The position numbers and the translations under genes were made by a program. From JAAYEA01 sp012689325 (GTDB lineage Bacteria; Chloroflexota; Anaerolineae; JAAYEA01), in the NCBI GenBank assembly GCA_036841525.1, contig DAITVZ010000137.1, forward strand, positions 1-6,299: DNA of 6,299 nt. The letters are read 5' to 3'. The notes below the pieces were generated by a model. It ran no database searches. It saw only the letters and a program-made list of their open reading frames with translations, and was not told the DNA's origin. This document shows, in pieces, positions 1 to 6,260 of this stretch. The first letter of the stretch is position 1; every line of letters begins with the position of its first letter.

Positions 1-3000
1 GACAGGCTGCCTACGGTGGTTTCGTATTTTGTGGGCAACGACCCGGCCAAGTGGCGCGCCGACGTGCCAGCCTGGCGCGGGGTGCGGTACGTGGATCTCT
101 ATCCTGGGGTGGACCTCGAGATCGTGGAGCAGGGCGGGCGCTGGTCCTGGAGGCTGGCGTCGCGCCGCGCGGGCCTCGCTGCTGGGGAGGGGAAGCAGGC
201 GGCCACCCTCGCCGACGTCCAGTTGCGCGTGGAGGGGGCTGATCTCGCCATGCAGGACGGCCTGCTCCGTCTGAGCACGCCGGCGGGCGATCTCTCGCTG
301 CCGCTGCTGCAAGCGGCGGGCGACGATGGCCCGCAGCCCGCCCCCCGGGTCTCCCCGGACCATGTGGTCAAGGACCCCTTCGTCCCCATGGCGGCGGCGC
401 TGAGGTCGGCCGCCCCGCTGGGGGCCGGCGACCTGGTGTATTCGACCTATTTGGGCGCGGGCGACCTCGACGAGATATCCGCCATTCGCGTGGATGGCAA
501 CGGCAACATCTATGTCACGGGCTATACCGCCTCGGCTCTCTTCCCGATCTCGGCCCTTCCGTATGATGGCATCCTGGGCGGCACCTTCGATGCCTTTGTC
601 ACCAAACTCGCACCGGACGGGTCGGCTCCTATCTATTCCACTTTTCTGGGCGGCGGCGATGACGATTATGCCTTCGCCCTGGACCTGGATAGCAGCGGCA
701 ACGCCTACCTGACGGGCGTGACTTGGTCGGCCAACTATCCCACCACGATCGGGGCCTACGACACCGTTTTCACCGGCTCGGGCACAAACAGCGATGCCTT
801 TGTGACCAGGCTTAGCGCTTCGGGCGCCTCTCTGGTCTTTTCCACCTTTCTGGGCGGCGATGGCGCCGATAAAGGACGGGGGATCGCCGTCGATAGCAGC
901 GGCAGCGCCTATGTGACCGGCGAGACGGGCATCACCAGCGCGGTCAGCTTCCCGACCACGGCCACGGCCTACGATCGCACCCACAACGGCGGCGCGGACG
1001 TTTTCGTCACCAAGTTCGAGCCCTTCGGTGGGGCGCTGGGCTATTCAACCCTGCTGGGCAGCAACAGCACGGATATCGGCTATGCCATCGCCGTTGACGC
1101 CGGCGGCAACGCTTACGTGGCGGGCGATACCTACTGGAATCTCGTGGAAAACTCGAACTTTCCGACGACGGCCACGGCGTTTGACCGGGAGCACAACGGC
1201 GGCTCGGATGGCTTTGTGACCAAGTTGAACGCGACTGGCGCGAGCCTGGCATATTCGACCTTTTTGGGCAGCAGTAGCACGGATTGGGTGCAGGCCCTGA
1301 CTGTGGACGGCTCTGGCTGCGCCTACGCGGCGGGCCCCACGTACTGGACCGACTCGCTCAACCCGTCCAACTGGCCAACCACGACAGGCGCTTTTGACAC
1401 GAGCCACAACGGCGGCGCGCTGGGCATCGATCTCTTTGTGGCCAAGCTCCATGCCGATGGCTCGGCCTTGCACTATTCCACCTTCTTGGGCAGCAGCGAG
1501 GATGAAGGCGATGATAGCGTGGGCGTTGCGGTGGATGCGGATGGGTACGTCTACGTCACAGGCTATACCTACTGGAAGCACCCCAGCGAGCCTTCGGATT
1601 TTCCAACCACCCTCTCAGCCTATGACTGGGAGCACAACGGGAGCCAGGACGCTTTCCTGTCCAAGTTGCTGATCGATGGCAGCAGCCTGGCCTATTCAAC
1701 CTTCTGGGGCGGCAGCGGATCCGATTATGCCAACGGCGTGGCCCTGGGCTCCGGCGGCAACGTCTATCTGGCGGGCGCGACGACATCGAATGACTTGCCC
1801 ATGCTGAAGCCCTTCCAATCGACGCGAGGCGGGGGCTCGGACGGCTTTGCGCTCAAGATCCATCCGTCGGACACCCTGAGCTACTATCTGGACCTCAGCG
1901 CCAACCATGGCACCACGACGCCAGCGGATGGCTGGTACGAAGAGGGCGTGACCCTGACCATCCAGGCCGAGGCGCCCGCGGCCCAAAGTGGCGAGCGGTA
2001 CGTCTGGGGCGGGTGGACTGGCGCCGGCGCCGGGTCGTATACCGGCAGCGATAACCCGGCCGGCATCGTCATGGACGGGGCGATCACCGAGGCCGCTGCC
2101 TGGGGCCACGAGTACTATTTGACCGTCGAGACCTCCCCGGCTGGCGCGGCCTCCATCGCTGGCGCGGGCTGGTACGCAGCGGGCGGTGCGGCGACGACAG
2201 GCGCGGCGCCGGCGCGGGTGCTCGTTGGCGGCGAGACCTTTGTCTTCCGCGGCTGGAGCGTGGATGGCGTCAACGTGGCGGGCAACCCCATCCAGGTGCT
2301 GATGGGCGGGGCGCATACCGCAGTGCCCCGTTATACGCTGCTGGGGAGCGAGCCCCCTCAGACGTTGCGCGCGCTGCCAGCGGCAGGCTATGCCCCGTCG
2401 GGCGTCTTGCAGCGCTTTACCGCCGTGTATCAGGACCCCGACGGCTGGGACGATCTGCACTATGCCGAGTTCCTCATCAACAGCGCGCCCGTGTTGACCA
2501 AGACCGTCGCGGTGCGCTACGACGCGCAACTGAACAAGATGTATATCCATGACCCGGTGGGTGATCTCTGGCAGCCCGATGGGCTCACCCCGGGCGTGGC
2601 GGGCACGCTTGCGTCCTCGTACATCGTCTTGAACGGCGCGCAGAGCTCGGTGGTCACGGACACGAACACGCTGACGGTGACCTGGGCTCTCCAGTTCACC
2701 TATCGCGAGAGCGGTTGCGCCTACAACCTGTATCTGCGCGCAGAGGATATCCTGGGCAACGGCGATGGCTGGAACGATCACGGGGATTGGGTTGTCAATC
2801 GCAAGCCCGACCAGCTTGTCTCTCCGGGGATCATCAACACGAGCGTCGCGAGCGGGGTCAAGATGACCTTTGACCCGCGTTATCGCGACCCGGACAAGTG
2901 GGCCAACCTGGGGCAGATCTACTTTGCCATCGCCAATACTCCGCCCACGCACGAACTGGAGGCGGGTGGCATCTTTCTGAAGTATGACCAGGTGGCAAAC

Positions 3001-3276
3001 AAGATCTACCTGGCGGATTCCAACGGGACTGGCTGGGGGAGAGGGGTAACGCCGGGGACAGCCGATGTGCTGGAGAACGGGGCGGTCAAGGTGACCGTCC
3101 TGTATACCAAGCCTGGCGCCGTGGACGCGTGGACGCGGATCATGCGCTGGCGGCTGGAGTTCAAGTCGGCCTTTGCGGGGCGGCGCGGGGTCTATATGCG
3201 GGCGATCGATCTTTTCCCCGAAGCCGATGGCGACACCGGCTGGACGTGGAAGGGCGCTCTCACCATCCAGCCCTGA
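1..3276 (+). CDS. SBBP-repeat beta-propeller surface/secreted protein, 5' truncated by window edge
   Basis: The frame is open from base 1 to the TGA at 3274-3276 (1091 visible residues). A GTG at 16 has no Shine-Dalgarno before it and lies inside a conserved domain, so the true start is off the window. Domain order: nt 1 to about 400, the region that usually precedes SBBP repeats (landmarks YFVGNDPAKWRADVP and VDLYPGVDLEI; I believe DUF7948); nt 433-1872, seven SBBP units; nt 1873-2340, two InlB-type B-repeat-like domains; nt 2353-3273, a two-part C-terminal module also found in the next gene. There are no catalytic motifs, no LPXTG and no C-terminal membrane segment. Such proteins are normally exported, although the signal peptide would lie outside the window. 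The role is inferred as an extracellular scaffold or adhesion protein; the ligand is unknown. I am confident of the gene and its architecture but not of the function. Confidence 0.93.
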   Translation, partial: DRLPTVVSYFVGNDPAKWRADVPAWRGVRYVDLYPGVDLEIVEQGGRWSWRLASRRAGLAAGEGKQAATLADVQLRVEGADLAMQDGLLRLSTPAGDLSLPLLQAAGDDGPQPAPRVSPDHVVKDPFVPMAAALRSAAPLGAGDLVYSTYLGAGDLDEISAIRVDGNGNIYVTGYTASALFPISALPYDGILGGTFDAFVTKLAPDGSAPIYSTFLGGGDDDYAFALDLDSSGNAYLTGVTWSANYPTTIGAYDTVFTGSGTNSDAFVTRLSASGASLVFSTFLGGDGADKGRGIAVDSSGSAYVTGETGITSAVSFPTTATAYDRTHNGGADVFVTKFEPFGGALGYSTLLGSNSTDIGYAIAVDAGGNAYVAGDTYWNLVENSNFPTTATAFDREHNGGSDGFVTKLNATGASLAYSTFLGSSSTDWVQALTVDGSGCAYAAGPTYWTDSLNPSNWPTTTGAFDTSHNGGALGIDLFVAKLHADGSALHYSTFLGSSEDEGDDSVGVAVDADGYVYVTGYTYWKHPSEPSDFPTTLSAYDWEHNGSQDAFLSKLLIDGSSLAYSTFWGGSGSDYANGVALGSGGNVYLAGATTSNDLPMLKPFQSTRGGGSDGFALKIHPSDTLSYYLDLSANHGTTTPADGWYEEGVTLTIQAEAPAAQSGERYVWGGWTGAGAGSYTGSDNPAGIVMDGAITEAAAWGHEYYLTVETSPAGAASIAGAGWYAAGGAATTGAAPARVLVGGETFVFRGWSVDGVNVAGNPIQVLMGGAHTAVPRYTLLGSEPPQTLRALPAAGYAPSGVLQRFTAVYQDPDGWDDLHYAEFLINSAPVLTKTVAVRYDAQLNKMYIHDPVGDLWQPDGLTPGVAGTLASSYIVLNGAQSSVVTDTNTLTVTWALQFTYRESGCAYNLYLRAEDILGNGDGWNDHGDWVVNRKPDQLVSPGIINTSVASGVKMTFDPRYRDPDKWANLGQIYFAIANTPPTHELEAGGIFLKYDQVANKIYLADSNGTGWGRGVTPGTADVLENGAVKVTVLYTKPGAVDAWTRIMRWRLEFKSAFAGRRGVYMRAIDLFPEADGDTGWTWKGALTIQP
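433..1872 (+). repeat. Seven tandem SBBP (beta-propeller) protein repeats
   Basis: Units begin at nt 433, 628, 832, 1036, 1246, 1468 and 1687 and are 62-74 residues long. Each opens with (L/P)xYSTxLG or a close variant, followed by a VDxxGNxYVTG-like strand, an FPTT-like motif and a closing DxFVTKL segment. This is the SBBP signature, and seven units are a plausible number of blades for one closed propeller. Units 3-6 also share an HNG(G/S) turn before the last strand, and units 4-6 share a TYW insert. The last unit is the shortest and most divergent (YSTFWGG, FALKI). Confidence 0.9.
1873..2340 (+). repeat. Two InlB-type B-repeat-like domains in tandem
   Basis: Two segments of about 78 residues (nt 1873-2106 and 2107-2340) follow the same plan: an opening YYLxLS/YYLTVE strand, then a GWYxxG turn, a (Y/F)VxxGW strand, an NPxxxxM segment and a closing strand. 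This matches the divergent InlB B-repeat or 'bacterial repeat' domain common in secreted multidomain proteins, often as a stalk or spacer. The first copy carries the turn as DGWYEEG, the second as AGWYAAGG. Here they separate the propeller from the C-terminal module. Family assignment is from motif recall. Confidence 0.7.
2353..3273 (+). other. C-terminal two-part module, copy 1 (within the SBBP protein)
   Basis: This protein module has two halves, A (nt 2353-2808) and B (nt 2809-3273), and ends at the stop codon. Both halves follow the pattern W-x2-L, YDxxxNK(M/I)Y, a W then G(L/V)TPG, TxxWxL(Q/E)F, Y(L/M)RAxD and a final GW. The same module closes the neighbouring protease (nt 4514-5428). 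It resembles an uncharacterised beta-sandwich-like domain I recall from secreted proteins of several bacterial phyla (YDxxxNxLYLxND, W-x-GxVTPG, Y-x-AxD, GW). I know of no assigned function. Confidence 0.8.
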
Positions 3277-3290
3277 ATCGCGGCCGCCTA

Positions 3291-3306
3291 TAGTACCATG
3301 GTCCTA
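3291..3306. repeat. Near-palindrome just upstream of the protease-gene promoter
   Basis: The 16 bases TAGTACCATGGTCCTA form an inverted repeat with a single mismatched pair (positions 3294 and 3303). It ends exactly where the predicted -35 box begins at 3307. That is a plausible place for an activator or repressor, but an imperfect 16-bp palindrome can occur by chance, and the core contains the common six-base palindrome CCATGG. No T-tract follows, so it is not a terminator for the upstream gene. Confidence 0.25.
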
Positions 3307-3335
3307 TTGAGTGCTAGCCAGCCCGGGGCTATTAT
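3307..3335 (+). promoter_or_regulatory. Predicted sigma70 promoter for the metalloprotease gene
   Basis: The -35 box is TTGAGT (3307-3312, 4 of 6 to consensus), then exactly 17 bases, then the -10 box TATTAT (3330-3335, 5 of 6). Transcription would start near 3342, giving a leader of about 70 bases before the ATG at 3413. The intergenic region is only 136 bp and this is the best match in it, so the protease gene can probably be expressed independently of the upstream gene. I see no terminator after the upstream gene, so read-through is also possible. Confidence 0.6.
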
Positions 3336-3397
3336 CGTATCGGAGCAAGACGAGGTCCGCGGTCATTGCCCTGCCCGTCGACCTGCCGTATTGTCTC

Positions 3398-3405
3398 GGG
3401 GGGTG
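3398..3405 (+). promoter_or_regulatory. Ribosome binding site that fixes the protease start
   Basis: GGGGGGTG matches AGGAGGTG at 6 of 8 positions and sits 7 bases before the ATG at 3413. The next in-frame upstream start candidate, at 3311, falls inside the predicted promoter and has no such site, and the residues it would add do not look like a signal peptide. This supports 3413 as the start. Confidence 0.65.
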
Positions 3406-3412
3406 TTGTACC

Positions 3413-5431
3413 ATGTCAAAGCATTCGATTCTCGGAGCAGTGCTGTCGTTAGTTTGCCTGCTGGCGCCGACTTGGGTCCATGCGGGGCCGCCGCGAGCCC
3501 AGGTGGTCGTTCAGCAGAGCCTGCGCGCGCTCACTGAGCAGGCGGATGTCGTCGTGATCGGCCAGGTGGTAAGCCTGGAGACAGAACAAGACGACCACGG
3601 AGTGATTCATACCTCCGCGGGCGTGTCCGTGGAGCGCTATCTGAAGGGCCGGCGGGCGGAAGAGACGCTGCGGGTCAGGGTACCCGGAGGGGTCGTCGGC
3701 GAGATCGGCCTATGGGTGCCGGAGGCGCCCCAGCTAGCTGTGGGCGAGCGGACCCTGCTCTTCCTGAACGCCGCGGGGGAGACTTGGGCGGCGCCATGGC
3801 AGCAGCACAAGTACACGGTGCGGGACGACCGCCTGGCGGAAAACGGGCACCTCTTGGCTGACGTCGAGCGGGCCATCGCGCTGGTGCAGAAGCCGGGAGC
3901 CGCGTCGCTGGCCGCGGCCGTCGACCTCGAAATGGCGGGGCCCGGGCCGGAGCTGGAAGCGGACCTGTCCTACCGGTGGCTGGGCCACCACTGGCCCGGC
4001 GATAACCCCATGGGCGAGCCTTTCCTCATCTATGAGAATACCGCCGACTGCGTCGGCGAGGGCGCGGCGATCCGCGCGGCCGCGCAGACTTGGAGCGAGG
4101 CGCCCGGGGCCGCCTTCAGCTTTGTCTACGGCGGCGCAGCCACGGCGCCCGTGCCCAGCATGGACAACAAGAATGTGGTGCGCTGGGACGAGTTGGGCTC
4201 CTCAGGGCCAGTCGGCTCGGCTTACATCTGGTACTATGCGACCAGCATGGAAGTCTTTGAGGCGGACATGGTGCTGAATGACTACTGGTCCTGGAGCGCC
4301 GCGCCGACTTGCCCCGTTGATCGCGTTGATGTGCAGAACGTCTTGGCGCACGAGCTGGGCCACTGGGTCGGGCTCAAGGACCTTTACGAGACGGCGGACG
4401 CGGAAAAGACCATGTACGGCTATTCCTACTGGGGTGAGGTGCAGAAGCGGACCCTGCATGAGGACGATATAGCCGGACTCCAGGCGATCTATCCGGCTCC
4501 TCCGGCCATGATCAACTACCCCCAGGTCGCGCCGGAGGCTGGCTATAGCGAGCCCGGCGCCTGGTTCAGCGTCACAACGACGGTCTATGAGAGCGCGGGA
4601 TGGCAGAATCTCCGCTATGTGGACCTGTTGGTGAACGATAGCGGGGCGCTGACCCGGACCTTGGCGGCGCGCTACGACGTGCAGGCCAACGAGATGCGCC
4701 TCCATGACCCGGTTGGTGACTTTTGGCGGAGCGAGGGGGTGACGCCGGGTGCGGGGGGCACGATCGGCCACATCTATGCCCAGTTGGACGGCGCGCAGAG
4801 CTCGGTGGTGGCCGATGGCGATCTGATGACGATCACCTGGGCGGTGCAGTTCACCTGGAGAAAGAGCGGCAACGCCTATAGCACTTATCTGCGCGTGGAG
4901 GACTTGCAGGGGGATTCCACCGGCTGGAGCGATGTCGGCGACTGGATCGTCAACCGCGGGCCCAACTATTTGATCCCTCCGGCGCTGGCCAATAGCTCTG
5001 TGGCGAATGGCGTCCAAATGACCTTCGATCCGCGCTATCGCGACCTGGATCGGTGGACGAACCTGACGCAGATCTATTTCGCCATCGCCGATGCGCTGCC
5101 CACCGGTGAAATGGGCGCCAACGGGGTGTATCTAAAGTATGATCAGATCGGGAACAAGATCTACCTGGCGAACTCGGCGGGGACCGCCTGGCTGGGTGGG
5201 GTGGCGCCCAAGAGCGATCTGATTCTGGAGAACGACGCTGTCAAGGTCATGGTCAAGTGGAGTTATCCGGGGGCGATGGATACCCAGACGCGGATCATGC
5301 ACTGGCGGCTAGAGTTCAAGCCGGGCTATGCGGGGAAGCACCGGATCTATCAGCGCGCGATCGACCTCTTCCCGCAGGCCACTGGAGACACGGGCTGGAT
5401 ATACAAGGGTACCTTGCAGGTCACGCCCTAG
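3413..5431 (+). CDS. Secreted matrixin-like (metzincin) zinc metalloprotease with shared C-terminal module
   Basis: 672 residues. Residues 1-24 form a signal peptide (basic start, hydrophobic core, cleavage after VHA). Residues ~30-160 are a beta-rich domain (ADVVVIGQVVSLE, VERYLKG, VRVPGGVVGEIG, GERTLLFL) of a type I recall at the front of bacterial matrixin-like proteins. Residues ~205-360 are the protease: the zinc site is H313-E-L-G-H317-W-V-G-L-K-D323, with E314 catalytic, Asp rather than His as likely third ligand (as in snapalysin-type enzymes), and Met-turn M334 in TMYGY. EADMVLN precedes the zinc site, and KRTLHEDDIAGLQAIYP closes the domain. The mature protein has exactly two cysteines, C213 and C300, which could form a disulfide. 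Residues 368-672 repeat the module of the upstream protein. It likely hydrolyses extracellular protein; the substrate is unknown. The gene ends in a strong terminator. Confidence 0.9.
   Translation: MSKHSILGAVLSLVCLLAPTWVHAGPPRAQVVVQQSLRALTEQADVVVIGQVVSLETEQDDHGVIHTSAGVSVERYLKGRRAEETLRVRVPGGVVGEIGLWVPEAPQLAVGERTLLFLNAAGETWAAPWQQHKYTVRDDRLAENGHLLADVERAIALVQKPGAASLAAAVDLEMAGPGPELEADLSYRWLGHHWPGDNPMGEPFLIYENTADCVGEGAAIRAAAQTWSEAPGAAFSFVYGGAATAPVPSMDNKNVVRWDELGSSGPVGSAYIWYYATSMEVFEADMVLNDYWSWSAAPTCPVDRVDVQNVLAHELGHWVGLKDLYETADAEKTMYGYSYWGEVQKRTLHEDDIAGLQAIYPAPPAMINYPQVAPEAGYSEPGAWFSVTTTVYESAGWQNLRYVDLLVNDSGALTRTLAARYDVQANEMRLHDPVGDFWRSEGVTPGAGGTIGHIYAQLDGAQSSVVADGDLMTITWAVQFTWRKSGNAYSTYLRVEDLQGDSTGWSDVGDWIVNRGPNYLIPPALANSSVANGVQMTFDPRYRDLDRWTNLTQIYFAIADALPTGEMGANGVYLKYDQIGNKIYLANSAGTAWLGGVAPKSDLILENDAVKVMVKWSYPGAMDTQTRIMHWRLEFKPGYAGKHRIYQRAIDLFPQATGDTGWIYKGTLQVTP
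4514..5428 (+). other. C-terminal two-part module, copy 2 (within the metalloprotease)
   Basis: Half A is nt 4514-4963 and half B nt 4964-5428. Half B aligns without gaps to half B of the upstream protein over about 147 residues with 91 identities by eye (62%). Half A is nearer 50% with a one-residue gap. Shared landmarks include TFDPRYRD, YFAIA, NKIYLA, RAIDLFP and GDTGW. At DNA level a 22-base stretch is identical (2633-2654 and 4788-4809), but most third positions differ, so the copies are not very recent. Confidence 0.82.
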
Positions 5432-5452
5432 CGGCGGACCCGGTCATAACGG

Positions 5453-5488
5453 GCAGAGGGCTGGCCATCGCCAGCCCTCTGCGTTTTT
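5453..5488 (+). terminator. Rho-independent terminator of the metalloprotease gene
   Basis: A perfect 13-bp stem (5453-5465 with 5470-5482, GCAGAGGGCTGGC and its complement), a four-base CATC loop, then G and five T's (5484-5488). It begins 21 bases after the stop codon. Read leftward there is no T-tract, so it should act mainly on rightward transcription and would not clearly stop lepB transcripts. Confidence 0.92.
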
Positions 5489-5525
5489 CGAGCGAGCCTG
5501 GAGGGTGCCGCCGGCCCGGCGCGCC

Positions 5526-6119
5526 TCAGGGCATGTTGGCATAGGAAGCGTGCTCCATGCCGCCCCAGTATTGCGGCGGCCAGTAGCAAAGCAGCGCCTT
5601 GCCGATGATCTCCTCGGCGGGGAGCATGCCCCACTGTCGCGAGTCGTTGCTGCTGGGGCGATTGTCTCCTAACACCAAGTATTCGCCCTCGCCCACGCGC
5701 CGCGGGCCCCAGGAACGCTGGTTCGCATACACGATGTAAGGCTCGTCCAGCGGCTGATCGTTCACATAGACGATGCCCAGCCGCACCTCGACGGTCTCGC
5801 CGGGCAGGCCGATCACGCGTTTGACGAAATCCTTGTCGGGCGCGGGCGGCGCATTAAAGATCACAATGTCGCCGCGCTTCACCGCCCCGAGCCGGTAGCT
5901 GATCTTGTCCACGATCAGGAACTGGCCGTCGTGCAGGGTTGGCTCCATGCTCTGGCCCTCGATGCGAAAGTTCTGCACGAAAAAGCGCAGCGCGGCAAAG
6001 ATCACCAGCGCCAGCAAGATCGTTTCGAGCAGCTCGCGCAACATCGCCCGGAAGCTCGCTTGGCCTTGCGGGGTCGTGGGCGGGTCCGCCTCCGGGGTCA
6101 ATGGCCTGTTCTCAGACAT
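5526..6119 (-). CDS. lepB: Type I signal peptidase
   Basis: 197 residues, a normal length for the short SPase I form. It cleaves signal peptides from exported proteins at the outer face of the cytoplasmic membrane. A hydrophilic Pro-rich N-terminus (1-25) is followed by one membrane segment (~31-48, LETILLALVIFAALRFF). Box B, RIEGQSMEPTL, holds the catalytic Ser57. Lys100, in DFVKRVIGLPGE, is the general base. GDNRPSSNDSR (151-161) followed by GMLP is box E. All catalytic landmarks are intact. The start at 6119 is fixed by a full AGGAGG six bases upstream. The gene converges on the metalloprotease gene and has its own promoter. No clear terminator is visible at its 3' end. It is probably the housekeeping enzyme, though genomes of this kind often carry several copies. 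Confidence 0.97.
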   Translation of the reverse strand: MSENRPLTPEADPPTTPQGQASFRAMLRELLETILLALVIFAALRFFVQNFRIEGQSMEPTLHDGQFLIVDKISYRLGAVKRGDIVIFNAPPAPDKDFVKRVIGLPGETVEVRLGIVYVNDQPLDEPYIVYANQRSWGPRRVGEGEYLVLGDNRPSSNDSRQWGMLPAEEIIGKALLCYWPPQYWGGMEHASYANMP

Positions 6120-6125
6120 TGCTTT

Positions 6126-6131
6126 CCTCCT
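6126..6131 (-). promoter_or_regulatory. Ribosome binding site of lepB
   Basis: On the minus strand AGGAGG lies 6 bases before the ATG (6117-6119). The perfect match at ideal spacing confirms the start. Confidence 0.85.
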
Positions 6132-6145
6132 GCCTGTGCCCCTCG

Positions 6146-6173
6146 ATTATAGCCTAACCGGCCCCAGACGCAA
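6146..6173 (-). promoter_or_regulatory. Predicted sigma70 promoter of lepB
   Basis: Read on the minus strand: -35 TTGCGT (6173-6168), a 16-base spacer, and a perfect -10 TATAAT (6151-6146). Transcription would start near 6139, leaving a leader of about 20 bases that is just long enough to contain the Shine-Dalgarno. Confidence 0.7.
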
Positions 6174-6187
6174 GCCCCTTGCGCGTT

Positions 6188-6215
6188 TTGCGGTTCGCTG
6201 CAAGTATGCTAGAAT
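6188..6215 (+). promoter_or_regulatory. Predicted rightward sigma70 promoter, divergent from lepB
   Basis: -35 TTGCGG (6188-6193), a 16-base spacer, and -10 TAGAAT (6210-6215, 5 of 6), preceded by TGC as an extended -10 motif. Transcription would start near 6222. The -35 boxes of this promoter and the lepB promoter are about 14 bases apart and face away from each other. It would serve a gene that begins near the right edge. Confidence 0.55.
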
Positions 6216-6220
6216 AGCAT
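6206..6220. repeat. Perfect 6-3-6 inverted repeat over the rightward -10 box
   Basis: ATGCTA-GAA-TAGCAT is a perfect inverted repeat whose centre and right arm cover the TAGAAT -10 box. The position suits a repressor operator. No T-tract follows, so it is not a terminator. The arms are short and partly set by the -10 sequence, so chance is possible. Confidence 0.35.
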
Positions 6221-6260
6221 CTGCCCCCAAGCAGCACAATCTGTAATCCCGAGTGACGAG

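Noticed and set aside
16..18. GTG as the true start of the SBBP gene
   Set aside because: The frame is open to base 1, no ribosome site precedes it, and the domain at this point is already mid-way through a conserved motif.
1045..1581. Open frame of 178 codons on the minus strand
   Set aside because: It mirrors the SBBP units; its apparent internal repetition is only the repeat of the plus-strand gene read backwards.
433..1872. CRISPR array or DNA-level tandem repeat
   Set aside because: The repetition is at protein level, in frame, with diverged codons and unit lengths of 186-222 bases; there are no short identical repeats with unique spacers.
1696..2952. Open frame of 418 codons on the minus strand, antisense to the SBBP gene
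   Set aside because: The translation is low-complexity, rich in Arg, Ala and Gly, with no recognisable domain. It lies wholly opposite a well-supported multidomain gene. Long antisense frames are expected in GC-rich DNA.
3280..3287. GCGGCCGC palindrome after the SBBP gene as a terminator
   Set aside because: It is an eight-base palindrome with no loop and no following T-tract; it is a common restriction-site-like motif in GC-rich DNA.
3311..3412. 34-codon N-terminal extension of the protease frame
   Set aside because: This start lies inside the predicted promoter. The start at 3413 has a good ribosome site and yields a clean signal peptide.
3298..3537. Small plus-strand frame starting at ATG 3298
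   Set aside because: It starts upstream of the predicted promoter's -35 box, has no ribosome site, and overlaps the signal peptide and N-terminus of the protease in another frame.
4202..5017. Open frame of 271 codons on the minus strand, antisense to the metalloprotease
   Set aside because: It is a shadow of the protease reading frame, with no domain and no ribosome site that I can see.
5905..6246. Three plus-strand frames opposite the lepB 5' end
   Set aside because: They lie antisense to a certain lepB gene and show no domain or ribosome site.
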